The notes under the pieces were generated by a model. The model had not been told where the DNA came from. It did not search any database and was given only the letters and a program-made list of their open reading frames with translations. 64,000 nucleotides of DNA. It comes from Desmodesmus armatus. Taxonomy: Eukaryota; Chlorophyta; Chlorophyceae; Sphaeropleales; Scenedesmaceae. Numbering within the stretch: the stretch's first letter is position 1; each line of letters opens with the position of its first letter. The position numbers and the translations under genes are program-made. Below are positions 22,701-34,200 of the stretch, piece after piece. The stretch covers positions 248,001 through 312,000 of the forward strand of contig VIIQ02000644.1 of the NCBI GenBank assembly GCA_007449985.2, in the 5' to 3' direction.

Positions 22701-24746
22701 CTGCTGCTGCTGCTGCTGAGCCGCCAGGCTGCCCGAACGGCTGCTCGGGCCCCCCACCATCCCCATCGCTGTCAGCACCAAACATGTCTGCATCTGCATC
22801 GCCATCATGCCCTGCTGCTGCTGCTGTTGCTGCTGCTGGGAGGTTGCCGTGCTGGGGCCGGTGCCCGCCCAGCCTGCGTGTGTCCTTCTCCTGTTGTGAG
22901 AGTATGGCTGCTAGTGCCTTGCCCTCATCCGTGAGTGAGAAGCGGTCCTCGGCTCCACCCCAGCGGCCCCCATTGGGGCCACCAAACTGCCTCGAACGGC
23001 TGCAGCAGCGGGCAGTTTGAGCGCGCAAGGAGGCAGGAAGAAAGGGAGGGCGGCAGGAAGGCATGCAGGCACCAAGGCAGGCAGCCAGGAAGGCAGGGGC
23101 AGGAAGAATATTGTGAGCCAAGGGTGATACCTGCTGGCCTTGGTGGGCTGCAGGATCAAACTCACACTGCTTCAAGTAATGCCTTCACTTGATCTGCAAA
23201 GCCCTAACCCGGGTAACTTGCTTGACCAGCACAGCCCACAAGACAGCACAACAGCACATGCAGCAACCCCTGGCAGCAGCGCGTCACTCACGCGTCTCTG
23301 TGCACCCAGAAGTTGTTCTCGCAGGTTGACACACCCTTCCAGCGGGAGAAGCCTTGTGTGCTGTCCTCAAGCCGCACACCCGTCTCCCTGGGAGACAGGC
23401 TGTGGATTTGGCGCTGCAGGAGTGGCAAGAGCAGTCACCCACAAGCAGACAGGCTTCAGTACTTTGATGACTGTCTACGCATCGAGTTCTATGCCTTCTG
23501 GTATAGCAGAATACCAGGTCCTGGTCAATGCAACATTGGGTACTGGTAACACAAGCTTGTTGACATGCAGCAGGACCATGTGCATGCAGAACTACTAGTT
23601 CTTGCCAAATCTGCCACAGGGGCCCAGATGATGACGACCCCTGTGGGAGCTTCATGGTGATGCAATGTGTTCCTGGCAATATGACAGTCTAAGAACAGTC
23701 TAATCACACATAGCAGGCATGGCAAAGGAACTGAGTGGGAGTTACCTTGGTAAGGAAGTCAGGGGCGTTGGGTTTGCTGCAGGAAGTGTTCTGCGCAAAT
23801 GCATAAAAGCACAGCGACATCAGGGTGGCAGGGAGTGTGGGTGGGTGGGTGGGTGATGTGATGGCCCCACTGCAAACAGAAGGAGGGCGGCTGACTCACT
23901 GCACTTTGGGTGGTTTTTCATTGGCTGGATGTACTTCCTGTGCCTGCACACCGAGACCTCTAGCCATGCGCGTGAACTGTCACTGTGATTTTTGAACTGT
24001 ATCGCTGCTGACATCAGCACAGTTTGCTTGCAGCACGTGCTGGCTGGCTGCACAGACTCCCCACACCACTGTTCAGCTGCTGAAAAGGGTGCTGTGCTGT
24101 CCTTGTAAGCTGCAATTGCTGCATGTCACGCGCAGTGCGTGCTGTGCTTTGTATGCGCAGATCAGCCTGGCTGGTGCCATCACAGACAGCTACTGTGCTG
24201 ATCTCACTCACCCTGTAGAGTGTGATCAGGATCGCCCAGCTTCCTGCACCATGGGGAGGGGCGTGGGGCCAGCGCCCCATGGTCCCCTGGGTTGCTGCTG
24301 TGCGCAACTGCCGTGGGGTTGGGGGAGGAGCCTGCTCTGGTTCCAGGCCACTGCAGACTTTGATGATGGTGTCAAAAATCCTCGGGGTGATGTGCTTGAC
24401 ACTGCATGTGTTGAGACACACATGGTGTGGCAGGCATTCAGGGTCAACAGCTGGCTTGAGAGTGACATACTGTGGCTGGAGTGCAAGTGTCCTGCATGCC
24501 TGGCTGTGACTGTGCTGGCACGTAGGGTTTCCTGTGCATTGGGGCAGACAGGCGGTGTCTTGTTCAGCCCGTCACTCACTTTTTGAGCTGGGTAGCTGGA
24601 TTTGTGATGTTCCTGTTGACTGCTCTGACTGCTGCTATCGCTCTGTCGTAGGCAAACTTCTCTTTCTGGTTGAGCTGGGCTGCTTTTTGCTGACGAGACT
24701 CCAGCGCCCGCAGTATCAACTCGTTCAGAGGCTCCCGGCGAGGCAT
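14207..24746 (-). CDS. MUS81: MUS81-like structure-specific endonuclease, expanded
   Basis: I assembled 13 exons on the minus strand: 24746-24580, 24401-24212, 23943-23900, 23776-23746, 23413-23292, 22999-22137, 20124-18257, 17946-17713, 17273-17120, 16807-16548, 16222-16073, 15839-15418 and 15161-14207. Every junction is GT-AG and in phase, giving 1,819 residues against 550-700 usual for the family. MUS81 cuts branched DNA at stalled forks and recombination intermediates in the nucleus. The N-terminus has a helix-hairpin-helix-like region (EKFAYDRAIAAVRAV, then KHITPRIFDTIIK) and a winged-helix region (GSWAILITLYR, then RFSLTDEGKALAAIL). The ERCC4 nuclease domain spans exons 7-9: LVVDEKER, LPLGDYMWLV and VVERKTVRDLVGRSAA, with the catalytic GD and ERKx3D residues intact. 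A C-terminal HhH2 pair was not recognised. PolyQ and polyA runs interrupt the domains, one even between GDYMW and ERK. EME1 is less likely because the catalytic residues are present. Confidence 0.8.
16826..16866 (+). repeat. (GTGA)n microsatellite beside a MUS81 acceptor
   Basis: About ten GTGA units lie in the intron between exons 9 and 10 of the MUS81-like gene. On the coding strand this is a (TCAC)n tract ending about 20 nt before the acceptor of exon 10. Confidence 0.9.
17451..17515 (-). repeat. Intronic copy of the end of MUS81 exon 8 with its donor
   Basis: On the minus strand this reads GGGCAGTGGCAGAACGCAAG then ACG and GTGAGCGAGGG. It closely copies the true end of exon 8 at 17713 (VVERKT then gtgagcgagg), about 247 bp away. 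It would encode AVAERKT, so the catalytic ERK motif itself is duplicated into the intron. Confidence 0.75.
17979..18050 (+). repeat. Dispersed hairpin repeat, copy 3
   Basis: TACAGGTACAGATTACAG, then the stem CATGGC-aaa-GCCGTG, then a GGGAGCCAGGGGC tail. It lies in the MUS81 intron between exons 7 and 8, antisense to that gene. Confidence 0.6.
20985..22200 (-). repeat. Eight-unit tandem array of an exon end plus splice donor (MUS81)
   Basis: The last about 80 nt of MUS81 exon 6 plus about 80 nt of the following intron are repeated. Anchored on the CCTGGTGCCTCTGT-type segment, units begin near 21011, 21158, 21265, 21425, 21573, 21818, 21977 and 22138. Most spacings are 147-161 bp, one is 107 and one is 245, the latter with an insertion of about 85 bp. 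On the minus strand most units still encode forms of VVAWLAAPEGGGHGLNVTEA followed by a GTGGGT donor. Only the 22138 unit joins the upstream exon directly. Confidence 0.9.
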
Positions 24747-25220
24747 GTTGGGTCTGCTGGCTGGTTACTGCTTCCACCAACTACCGTCGTTTTGCAGACA
24801 GAACAGAATGAGTACATGGTGAGGCAGTATGTAGTATGTATTCCTTGCCCTGTGAGCCAGAGCCATCTGCAATAAGCCTGACCATTGTTAGCATTGAGGG
24901 ACCAAGGGTGAGAGGTGCAATGAGGCCCACAGCCGGGTGAAATAGGCACATTATCACGTTGACACCAAGCTCATCTTGTGTCTGTCATTTTTGGATTGTA
25001 CAGGAGCCACCCCTGCTTCAGGAAAGAACCCAAGCAGGGTGCAAGCAGTAACAACAATCAGACAAGAGCTGCAGCCTTCGCCTGGCTCTGGTATATTACC
25101 GAAATCAAATATTGACCAAAGTGAGACAAAAGATTTGCCCTGTTTCTTCCAACTATCCGGCCAACAGTATCGTGTGATCTGTAGGCTGTCGAGGGGTCCA
25201 GCAGTACCCAGGGCAGCTTG
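24747..25220. promoter_or_regulatory. Divergent upstream region, MUS81-like / FoP-like
   Basis: The two start codons lie 474 bp apart on opposite strands, so this stretch must hold both promoters and 5' leaders. No TATA box or known motif was picked out with confidence. Confidence 0.5.
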
Positions 25221-26046
25221 ATGGCGAACGAGGGACGCAGAGGCGGTCGTGGTGGAGGCCGTGGTGGACAGGGAGGCCGGCGGGGAGGAGGTGGAGGTGG
25301 AGGTGGCCAGATGGTGAGTTGTGCGTGAGGATATTCCGGCACGCTGTGAAACAAGCTTGGGTTCTTATCATTGTCATTTGCTTGATATTTGCCCCAGCTG
25401 TGGCTGCTGCCTCATGTGTATGGGCTGGGGTCATGCTGCTGCTGCTGGGCATCCAGTGTTGACACCTACAGGAGCCTTTCTGCCAGTGTTACCCAACACA
25501 TGTTGCATGGAGAACGAAGTGTCATGGTTCTCTTCAGCGCCCTGCATCTCTCCCTGAACCACCAGCTCATCACCGCTGCTCTGCTGCTCCTGCAAATGTT
25601 CTGCTGTTGTGCCCCTCTGCCTGCTGTGCTCTGCTGCTTGTTAGGCACGCCGTGGTGGCGGCGGTGGTGGAGGTGGTGGTGGTGGTGGCAACAGGCCACG
25701 TGGGGGCATTCAGAAGGCTGGAGGTGGTGGCCCCAACCGCGGCCGTGGCGGGGGCAGCGGCAGGGGTGGTGGCAGGGGCTTTGGCGGCCGCGGCGGCAAC
25801 ACCAGAGGCAGGGGTGCCGGCAGGGGCCGCGGCGGCAGGGGCAGGGGTGGTGGCGGTAAGCCCAGGTCAGCACAGGACCTGGATGCTGAGTTGGACGCCT
25901 ACTGGGGCAACACAGTGGAGGGCAGCAAAAAGCTGGATGCAGAGCTGGACGATTACTGGAAGGAGAAGGACAAGGCAGCAGCTGAGGATGATGCAGGTGC
26001 TGAGGAGGCAGAGGCTGATGCTGAGCAGGAGGAGGTCGCGGAGTAA
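25221..26046 (+). CDS. RGG-rich FoP/CHTOP-type RNA-binding protein
   Basis: Two exons, 25221-25313 and 25645-26046, join in phase 0 to give 164 residues. Residues 1 to about 95 are almost entirely Gly and Arg in RGG/GRG patterns. The C-terminus carries two copies of an LDAELD-YW motif (SAQDLDAELDAYWGN and KKLDAELDDYWKEK). This is the signature of the C-terminal FoP duplication domain found in CHTOP, ALYREF and related TREX export factors. An acidic tail rich in Ala and Glu follows. There is no RRM, which separates it from ALYREF/THO4 proteins and favours a CHTOP-like adaptor. In the family the RGG part binds RNA and is a target of arginine methylation; for this protein both are inferred. The gene is divergent from the MUS81-like gene. 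Confidence 0.78.
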
Positions 26047-26200
26047 GGAGTACCTCGGTGCGTGTAACGGCCCTTGGGCGCTTCGTGGCAGCCAGCAGGA
26101 GGAGGTCGCGGAGTAAGGATTGCCTGCGTACCTGTTGACCCTTGGGCGCTTCGTGGGAGTGCTTGGGGACACGTTGACCCTTGCGCGCTTCGTAGCAGCA
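26024..26200 (+). repeat. Tandem duplication spanning the FoP-like stop codon
   Basis: AGCAGGAGGAGGTCGCGGAG plus TAAGGA occurs at 26024-26049 (the true stop) and again at 26094-26119, 70 bp later. The companion segment CCTTGGGCGCTTCGTGG recurs at about 26072, 26132 and, degenerate, 26180. The copy lies in the 3' untranslated region. Confidence 0.9.
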
Positions 26201-28285
26201 AGCAGGAGCGGGTTGCTGCTGCAGCCGTTTGACAACGTGCCTTGTGGCTGAGGCAGACTGAGTTCTCGGTGGGGGCAGACTGGGTTCCCGTGGGTCGACA
26301 ACAGGCCAGCACATTGGTGGGACTTTCTTCCAGTGTGGACAATGCCGAGGTATTGTCGGGCGGTTTCTACGTCACGTCATGGATATTTTGCGCGACTGTG
26401 TGCTAGTCACGTGCCTGCCGCTGCTGCTGCTGTGTGCAGCAGCTTGTAGTCCAGGCTTGAATCGTGCTTGTGTGTTGCATTCGTGTACGTGCTGACCCCA
26501 TGCACATGTGCAGCACTGTCGCCAAGTGCAGCACGTGCCAGACATGGAAACAGCAGCTGGCATCTGCCTTTGCAGCTGCCTTTGCATATGCTTGGCCGGC
26601 ATATATCTGTGTGTGCGTGTTTTGTGGTCCTGCTGTGGCTTTGGGCCTTTTGTTTTAGCTGGTTGCGTCACTTTGTCCGCAGCACAGCATGGCGTAGCCT
26701 TTGGCGGTTGTTGCTGTTACCGCAGACATGGGCCACCTTCTTGGGGGTTTACTGCAGACATGGGCCACCTTCTTGGGGGTTGGTGTGTTTTTGCGTGTTG
26801 TATTGCCTTCCCTCTGTTTTTGGGGGTGCTGTATGTAGTAGTGGTGCAGTTTGTCAGTCCCCTCATGGTCTTGCCACATGGGCTTTGAGGCGGACATCTT
26901 TGTGTGGCAAAAATCTGACAGGCCTGCAAAAGGCCTGCAAATGAAATGGACGTGACTGGTGGGCACACCACACAGTACTTGCCACAACAGGGCCACCAAG
27001 AGCCCCGAGACATGCAGGGTCCCAGGAGCCCTTGCATCAATTTTGCAACAACAGCTGATGTCCCGGGTGTGCGGCCCCAGCTGCACGTATCCCGCCCGTG
27101 TCGCTTGTATGGTTTGCGAACAGCACTCTTCAAGTCCCTTAGTCACCCATCAACAGAAGGACTTGCATATCATGTGTGTGCTCCTCTGGCACACATGACA
27201 GCAGGCTTGTGGTCACAGCAAAAGAGGGTACACTCTCCAGTACCATGTCTTGGGTAGTGGGGGCATCTTTGGCATGGCTTGCCTGTCTTTTGTGGGGACT
27301 TACTATGAGATGTGGGGTGGCTGGGCTTGTGCTGGCCACCACACTGCCCATTGGTTCTGTAGCAGAGCACATGACCCGCCTGAAAGTAGTATCATCCAGT
27401 GCCTGTCACTGCTTGCAGACTCCATGACAGTGTGGAGTGGGTCTTACATAATGCCTCCAATACTTTAAGCTGAGATGGAGCAGCAAACCTTGAGGAAATG
27501 GCACACTCCATTGCAGGCCAGCCTGTCTCCTCCACTAGATCAGGGTCCTAACCGACATGCAACGTCCCCAACGCTGCAACGCATCGAGCAGCATCATTAA
27601 TTCACTTCAAAAAACAAACCAAAGACGATGTACCGTCTCAAAGACGATGTACCAAGCGGGCTGCCGGGCTACTGCCAGTCAAACTTGCCAATGTTCAACA
27701 GTATTGAATCGTGCAATCCACGGCTGCCAAGCAGCATTAGCTGTTGCCATCGTTGTTCATCTGCAAAGGGCACAAATTTTCATCCCTGTCCGAGTCACGA
27801 GGCAGTCAGGGTTGCCCATGTTGGTTCCCAGCACGTAGCTTCGGCTTTATCGTCGCTGTTGGTGACACATTATCTACTGTGACACCATGAGGTGTCTCAA
27901 TGCGTCGCTGAACGCTCTCGAGCCTGCTGGTGCCTTGAGCAGGCGCCACGTCGAGAGGTGGGTGGGGCAGCCTGTTTCGGGCTGATTATGCGCAATACAC
28001 CGGCATATCAGTGGCATGTGGGCATCAGGCATCTCTGCTGGCCTGGTGTGCCTTGCGGACTAGCGATTCTGCCGAGATACAGTGTTGCAGCGCGTTGTGT
28101 CCACAGCTGTGCATGCTGGAACCACAAGATCTAGAATTGGTTTCGAGATGACGCGTTTCCAGGCCCATGTAGCCCTGCCGTCCTGGCAGCAGCAGCAGCA
28201 GCTCTAGCCCAGAGCAGCAATGCCTGAAATGTGCCCAATTCAACCTGTCACGGCCCCTCCTCGGTGCTTACTTTGCTCCCTGCAG
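26047..28285. other. Gene-poor region between FoP-like gene and MRL1
   Basis: After the stop-codon duplication I find no supported gene. A 32-bp direct repeat starts at about 26722 and 26754 (CAGACATGGGCCACCTTCTT). A shorter one occurs near 27622/27641 (AAGACGATGTACC). A hydrophobic open frame at 26468-26944 has no recognised motif and overlaps the direct repeat, so it is not called. The MRL1 start exon and transit peptide probably lie near the 3' end of this region. Confidence 0.45.
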
Positions 28286-31200
28286 GACACGCACAAGCCA
28301 GATTGCCAGGGTAGCACAGGAGAGGTCCGATGCAGCAGCGTCAACTGTGTCTAGCAGCAGTGACCGCGCAGCAGGAGCCTTCGTAGTGGGTGCAGAACCC
28401 AGCAGTAGCCAGGTAGCAGCCGGTGCAGCGTCTGTGATAGCAGGATCCGGACTTGCAGGCTTTGGAGGTGCCCAGCACCATAACGGGCATGCCTTTGGGG
28501 GGCCCTGCAGGGCCTGCCAGTGACAGCGCAGCACGACAACAGCAGTGCAGCAGGCGGCCAGGGTGACGCTAATGGCACCCCCAGCAGCAGCAGCAATGCT
28601 GCTGAAGACACCAGCTACATCGATGGCAGCAGCTACGCAGGCCGCCAGTGGGCAGGAGCAGCAGGCAGTAGTGGCCAGCCTGTCGGGCCCACTCAGCAGA
28701 ACTGGGAGCCTCCTCGCTACCGGCGGTCGGGGCTGCGTCTGCGCAGCAAGCGGGAGCTGCAGGCAGCAGAAAGGCTGCAGCAATCTGGCGGGAACCTGAT
28801 CTCAGACCTGCAGACGGTGCTCAGCCCCAGCACAAGCAGCGGCACTGAAGAGAGCGCAGCAGAGGAGAATGATCAGCACTTGGAGGCTTTCATCGAGCAG
28901 ATGCTGTGCCCTAAAACCAGCACATGGAAACGCTCCGCAGCCACAGCCTCAGCAGCAGATGGCAGGGAGGCAATAGACCCCGAGGTGCTGGCGAGCATGC
29001 ACACCGTGCCACTGCAGCAGGTGCAGCAGCAGCAGCAAAGGCTGGTGGCACGGAAGCAGCTGCTGGCAGCACTGGTGCTGCTGGAGGAGGCTACTGCTGC
29101 TGGCAGGATGGATGTGTTGCGCTACACCCAGCACAAGCCGTTCCTGCGGGCTGCAGGTAGGTGCTGGTGTCAGGCGATCAGCCGCTGCAGCTAAGGTGCT
29201 GCAGCAGGAGGGCTCATTTCTGCAGCTCGGCACAGTTCTGGTTGGATTGTCGCATGCGCTGTGTGTAGTCAGATCGCAGCAAACAATAGCTGTATCAGCA
29301 GCCTGGCATGTGTTGCTGCATGCTGAGCAGTTGTCCTGAACAAGTAGAGCAGCTGTTCACATCCGCCATCCTGTGTACTGCTGTGCTTCGTCATGCTGCG
29401 CTGCACTTGACTGTGTTGTGCTGTGCTGCGTGGTGTGTGCACTCTTCTCTGCTGCAGGCAAGGCTGGCAACACTGCAGCAGTGCTGAGGTTCCTGCAGCT
29501 TCTGCCACCGGACTATGCGCATGCGCCCACATACAACTTGGCTCTCAAGGCCTGTGCTGACGCGCGGGATTTGCGGGCAGCACTGCGCGTGGTTGACATC
29601 ATGGGTATCCGGCGGGTGCCCACAGACTTCATTCACTTCACTACCCTCATAGCAGGTGCGGTTTCCTGCAGCTGTGCTGGACCCATTTATCCTTTCCACC
29701 AGCCAGCCAAGCAGGACCGCGGCAGTGGTTGTAGCTGTAGTCTCCACCAGGGGGGTGATCTGGGCGGCAGCTCTTGAACTTGGTGCACACAACGCAGGGG
29801 GTGGCAAAGCCCTGTGAGCATGTGGAGGAGCGAGTTGCTGCCTTGAGAATGCCAACAGCAGCGTGCCGACTGCAGAGAAGGGTTCAAAACCGCCTCAGCA
29901 GCCACTCTGAGCGTGCGCATAAGCTGCACACACCCCACACGTGGAAAATCGCATGTCTTTCAGCAGTGCTGCATGGAACATCCGCACGTGTTCAGAAGAC
30001 CCAGGGGTCCCAGCTGCTAACTGGGTGTCTGTACTGTCGTGTGTACCTGTGCCTCTCCGTTGCTGCTGTCTTGCTGCAGTGTGTGCATCAACTGGTGATG
30101 TGAACCAGGCTTTTGCAGTGTTCCAAAAGGCGAAGGCAGCGGAGCAGCAGCTGACAGCCGCAGCAACGGCCGCAGCGGCAGCAGCTGGCGCTGACAGCAG
30201 ACAGGCAGCACAGGCAGGCAGAGCTGCTCCCAAGCTGGATGGCCACGTGTATGGAGCGCTGATTGCTGCGTGTGCGCAGGCCATCAGGCGCCGCAGCAGC
30301 GATTTGAGGGAGCAGCTGGTCACACTGGAGAGGGCTTTCCAGGTGGGTGGTGTGGTGTGGTGCTCTGGGGGGCCTTGCTGCTGCTGGTTGCATGGTTGGC
30401 TGCGGGGTTGGCTGTGGGGTGGGCTGCTATGAGGGAGCAGCTAGTTGCGCAGGAGAGGGCTTTCCAGGTGGGTGGTGCTTTGCGGGCCTAGCTGATGCTG
30501 GTTGAACGGTTCGCTGTGAGGTTAGCAGTCATTACAAGCTGCCATGGGCTGCAAGACAGCACATGGGTGTGAGCAGGCAGTGTGTTTGGGCATGCGACAC
30601 TCAGCAGAGGCAGCAAGCAGTGAGGTGTGCTGACTAGGCAGCGCTTATGTGCTGATCTGCTGTATTGCTGTCCTGCAGGTGCTTCAGGATGCAGAGGACG
30701 CTGGGGTGTATCTGGAGGCGCCTGTGTGGAATGGGCTGCTGATGTGTGCAGGTGCGACAGCAGTTACAGTAACGGTACTTGGCACGGCAGAGACTTGCAA
30801 CCCGCAAAGGAGCCAGGGGTCATGACAGCAGTGCTCACGGCTGCAGACGTGTTCACAGCTGCTGCATGGGGGCTGTGGTCCCTCAGCACACAGTGATACA
30901 GTTGCTGTCAGGCGTACCGCAAGGAAAGGATGGCTGTCCTGCACACTGTGATATGTCGTCCTTTGCAGTTTTGTTTGCCAGGTATGAACAACTCAACTGG
31001 TGGTGCATGCTGTTGTGCCGGTGGTGCGAAACTGCGTGGGTTCAGCACACCCCTCTTTACAGATCTGTATGTCGCTGTTCAAACCTCACTTGTTGTGCTG
31101 CCTTGCCTTGCCTGCTCTTTTCAGGCCGCTGCCAGCAGCTGTCTCGCTGCTTTGAAGTGCTGGACCGCATGACAGCAGCAGGCGTGCCCAGTGACAGCAT

Positions 31201-34200
31201 CACATACACCTGCCTGATAGAGGCAGCAGTGCTCGCTGGAGACACGGGCATGGCGCAGCGGGTGTTTGCACGTGCCATGGCGACAGGTGTCACTAACAGT
31301 GTGCAGGTGTGTGGGAAGTGTGGTCAAGCAAGGCTGGACGTGGGAAGGGCGAGGGTGCAGCTGCATACCGCGGGGGAGGGGGGCAGGGCTGGCACACAGG
31401 CGTTGTCAGACAGCAAGTGAAGGTTGTCAATGCTACTGGAGTTGATACTGGGCCACATGCATGCCATCCTGCTGTTCAGCAGGACCAGCAGCGCTGCATG
31501 CAGGCAGGCAATGTCAGAATGTCAAGTAACGGTGCTGCATCTGTGTTGTTGCAATGCTTCTGCTGTAGTATCCACCAGCAGCACTGCGTACATGCAAGCA
31601 GTGCCAGCCTTGTCAGCATCGCCAGTACTGCAGCTGTTTTGAATGTTGCTGTGCTGCGTTTGCTGTCCCTGCAGTTGTACACGGCCGCCATCAACGCCTG
31701 CATGACGGACGGGGGCGACAATTTTGACGCAGCGATGCAGATCTACAACACCATGCAGCGGCATGGGGTGGAACCGGATGATCTGCTGTATGGCCACCTC
31801 ATCGCCATTGCAGGGCGCTGCAGGAAGCTGGAGGTAGGGGCAGTGGCTGGGCAGATAGATACTGGCGCCTGGGGCACTGTCTTGTGCTGACGGGCTCTAG
31901 TCTCTGCGCACAGCAGTGTGAGGGGTTGGTTCTGAGACTTCGGGCATTGCAGCGCTGCCTTGTGCTGGGGTGGGTGTGGTGAGAACTGGGTGGCAGCTGG
32001 CATGTAGCCTGGTTGTGTCGTGGACGTGACAACAGCCGTCTGGCTGCAGACGAGCGCTGTGATTGGCGGCACGCCTACAGCTGGCCATGCAGCTCCCTGC
32101 TGACAGTGGGCTGCTGTTGTGCAGTGTCAGATCACAGGTGTGCTGACATAGAGGACTGGTGTCTTGCTTGTGCTGCTGCTGTGCAGGTTGCGTTCAACCT
32201 CCTGGAGGATATGCGTGCTAGCGGGCTGACGCCCTCCACACCTACATGCAGCGCCCTCATCTATGCATGCCTGCAGAACAACAACTTTGCAGCAGCACGC
32301 AAGGTGGGTCAGGCCGCACGTTGAAGCCTTCGCAAAGCAGCTGACAGGATCATGCACACGTGTTTGTTGGGAGCCAGCTGCTCAGGGGCCTCAGAACCTG
32401 CAGCAGGGACAGCACAGCACAGCGCAACAACAGCATTGTGCAGCTCAGTTGCGTCAAACAACCTGGTCACACACTCAGTCACGATGCACGTGGCTGCTGG
32501 CGGGATGTTGTTGGCAGCCAACGAGACCAGTAAACAGACATCAGTCATGTCTGTGTGGTGCTGCTGCTTTCCTGTGCAGGTGTACGACACGCTGTCAGCC
32601 ATCGGTGTGCCGCCCCACATCAGCCAGTTCAACGCGCTCATGGAGCAGTATGCCCTGCGCTTCCAGCTGGGGAGCGTGGTCAGTCTGCTGACAACCATGG
32701 TCAACGGTGGCGTGCAGCCCAACGCAAACACCTTCAGGTGCGCGTGTGTGCATGTGTGCCACAGGCTGACTTGACTTGATTGTGACTTTGCTTATCCTTG
32801 GCTACTCTGCTGCCATTGCAAGTACAGGTCAGCTGCAGTCGTACAGTGCTTTTGACTTGCACTGGAACTTGCCAGGAAGGCATAATCATTGCACGCGATG
32901 CCATGTCTGGCCAGGCCGTGCTATGCCGTGCCATCTTACGTGTGGCCGCCTGCTGAGCCGCCCCTGTGGTTTGTCTTGCATCAATGTCACTGCTGCAGGA
33001 TTCTGCTGCTGGCCTGCCAGCGCACGGACCAAGCAGAGCTTGCCTTCGAGGTGTATCAGATCATGAAGGCCCGTGGTCTGCAGCCACGGCTGAACAACGC
33101 GCACAGCATCTGCTACACGCTGCTGTCAGCCTGCTTCCGCAGAATACGCAAGTCCTGGTGGCCCGGCGGCTACCCACCAAAGCCTGCCTCCTCTATGGGG
33201 CCTTACAGCAACCTGCCAGGGCTTAGGCCAGCAGAGGCGCGGCAGCTGCTGAATGTCTTGCAGCCCGGCGGGAAAGGCAGCAGCGGCAACAGTGGTAGTG
33301 GTGGGTCCCCGACGCCAGGCAGCAGTGCGCGGCAGCAGCAACAGCAGCAGCAGGGGCGGCGGTTTATGTTTTTGGACAATGCAGATAACATCAACTGGCC
33401 GCTGCTGGCACTAAGCACGTACAGGTGAGGCTTGAGGAGGGCGGTGCAGAGCATGTGTAAGACACTAAGCTTGATGACAGGATGAGTGTGTGGAGGGGCG
33501 TCGCTGGGGGGAGTGGAGTGTTGCATGTTGGCAACAGCAGCAAAAACAGCGTGTAGCAGCTCTGAGTTGGGTTGCGGCAGCTGGAGCTGTGGTGCGGGTT
33601 GCTTTTGTGATGGTTGTACATCCTGGCTGGCGTTCTGATCTGCATCATCGACTGCAAGGCAGACTACTATATAGGTATGCTTTGCGGTGGATGATGCAGA
33701 TTAGAACGCCAGCCAGGATGTACAACAATCACAACAGCAACCTGCACCACAGCTCCAGCAGGATGTTCCACTCTGCAACAACACTGCCACTGGTTGGGCT
33801 TTGGATGCGAGCAGCATGCGCCACGTCACGCATGCATGTGCAGCGGGTGGCTGAGACTTTCTGCACTGCCTTTCTTTACACTATTCTGTTGTGCAGGGAC
33901 TTCATTGGGTGGGCTACAAGCCGCACCTAGAAGTGCTGGACAAGCTGCTGGCATGCTTGCGCATGCAGCTGCCTAAGTCCCCTCAGCGCCCCGCCGCAGA
34001 CCTGCAGCAGCGCGCACTGCAGCTGCAGGCGCAGCTACAGGCCCTGCCGCACCCAGATGCCCCTGGGGACCTAGCAGGGGCCAGGGCGGCAGCAGTGGCA
34101 GCAGTGAACAGTGGCTATCGATGCAGGCGCTGCTGAGGGACCTTGCGAGCCAGCGGCGTGCGCTGAGTGCGGAGGAGAGGCCGTATGAGGTGCCGTTTGA

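Noticed and set aside
26468..26944. A 158-codon hydrophobic open frame
   Set aside because: It lacks motifs, overlaps a simple direct repeat, and has composition like surrounding non-coding sequence.
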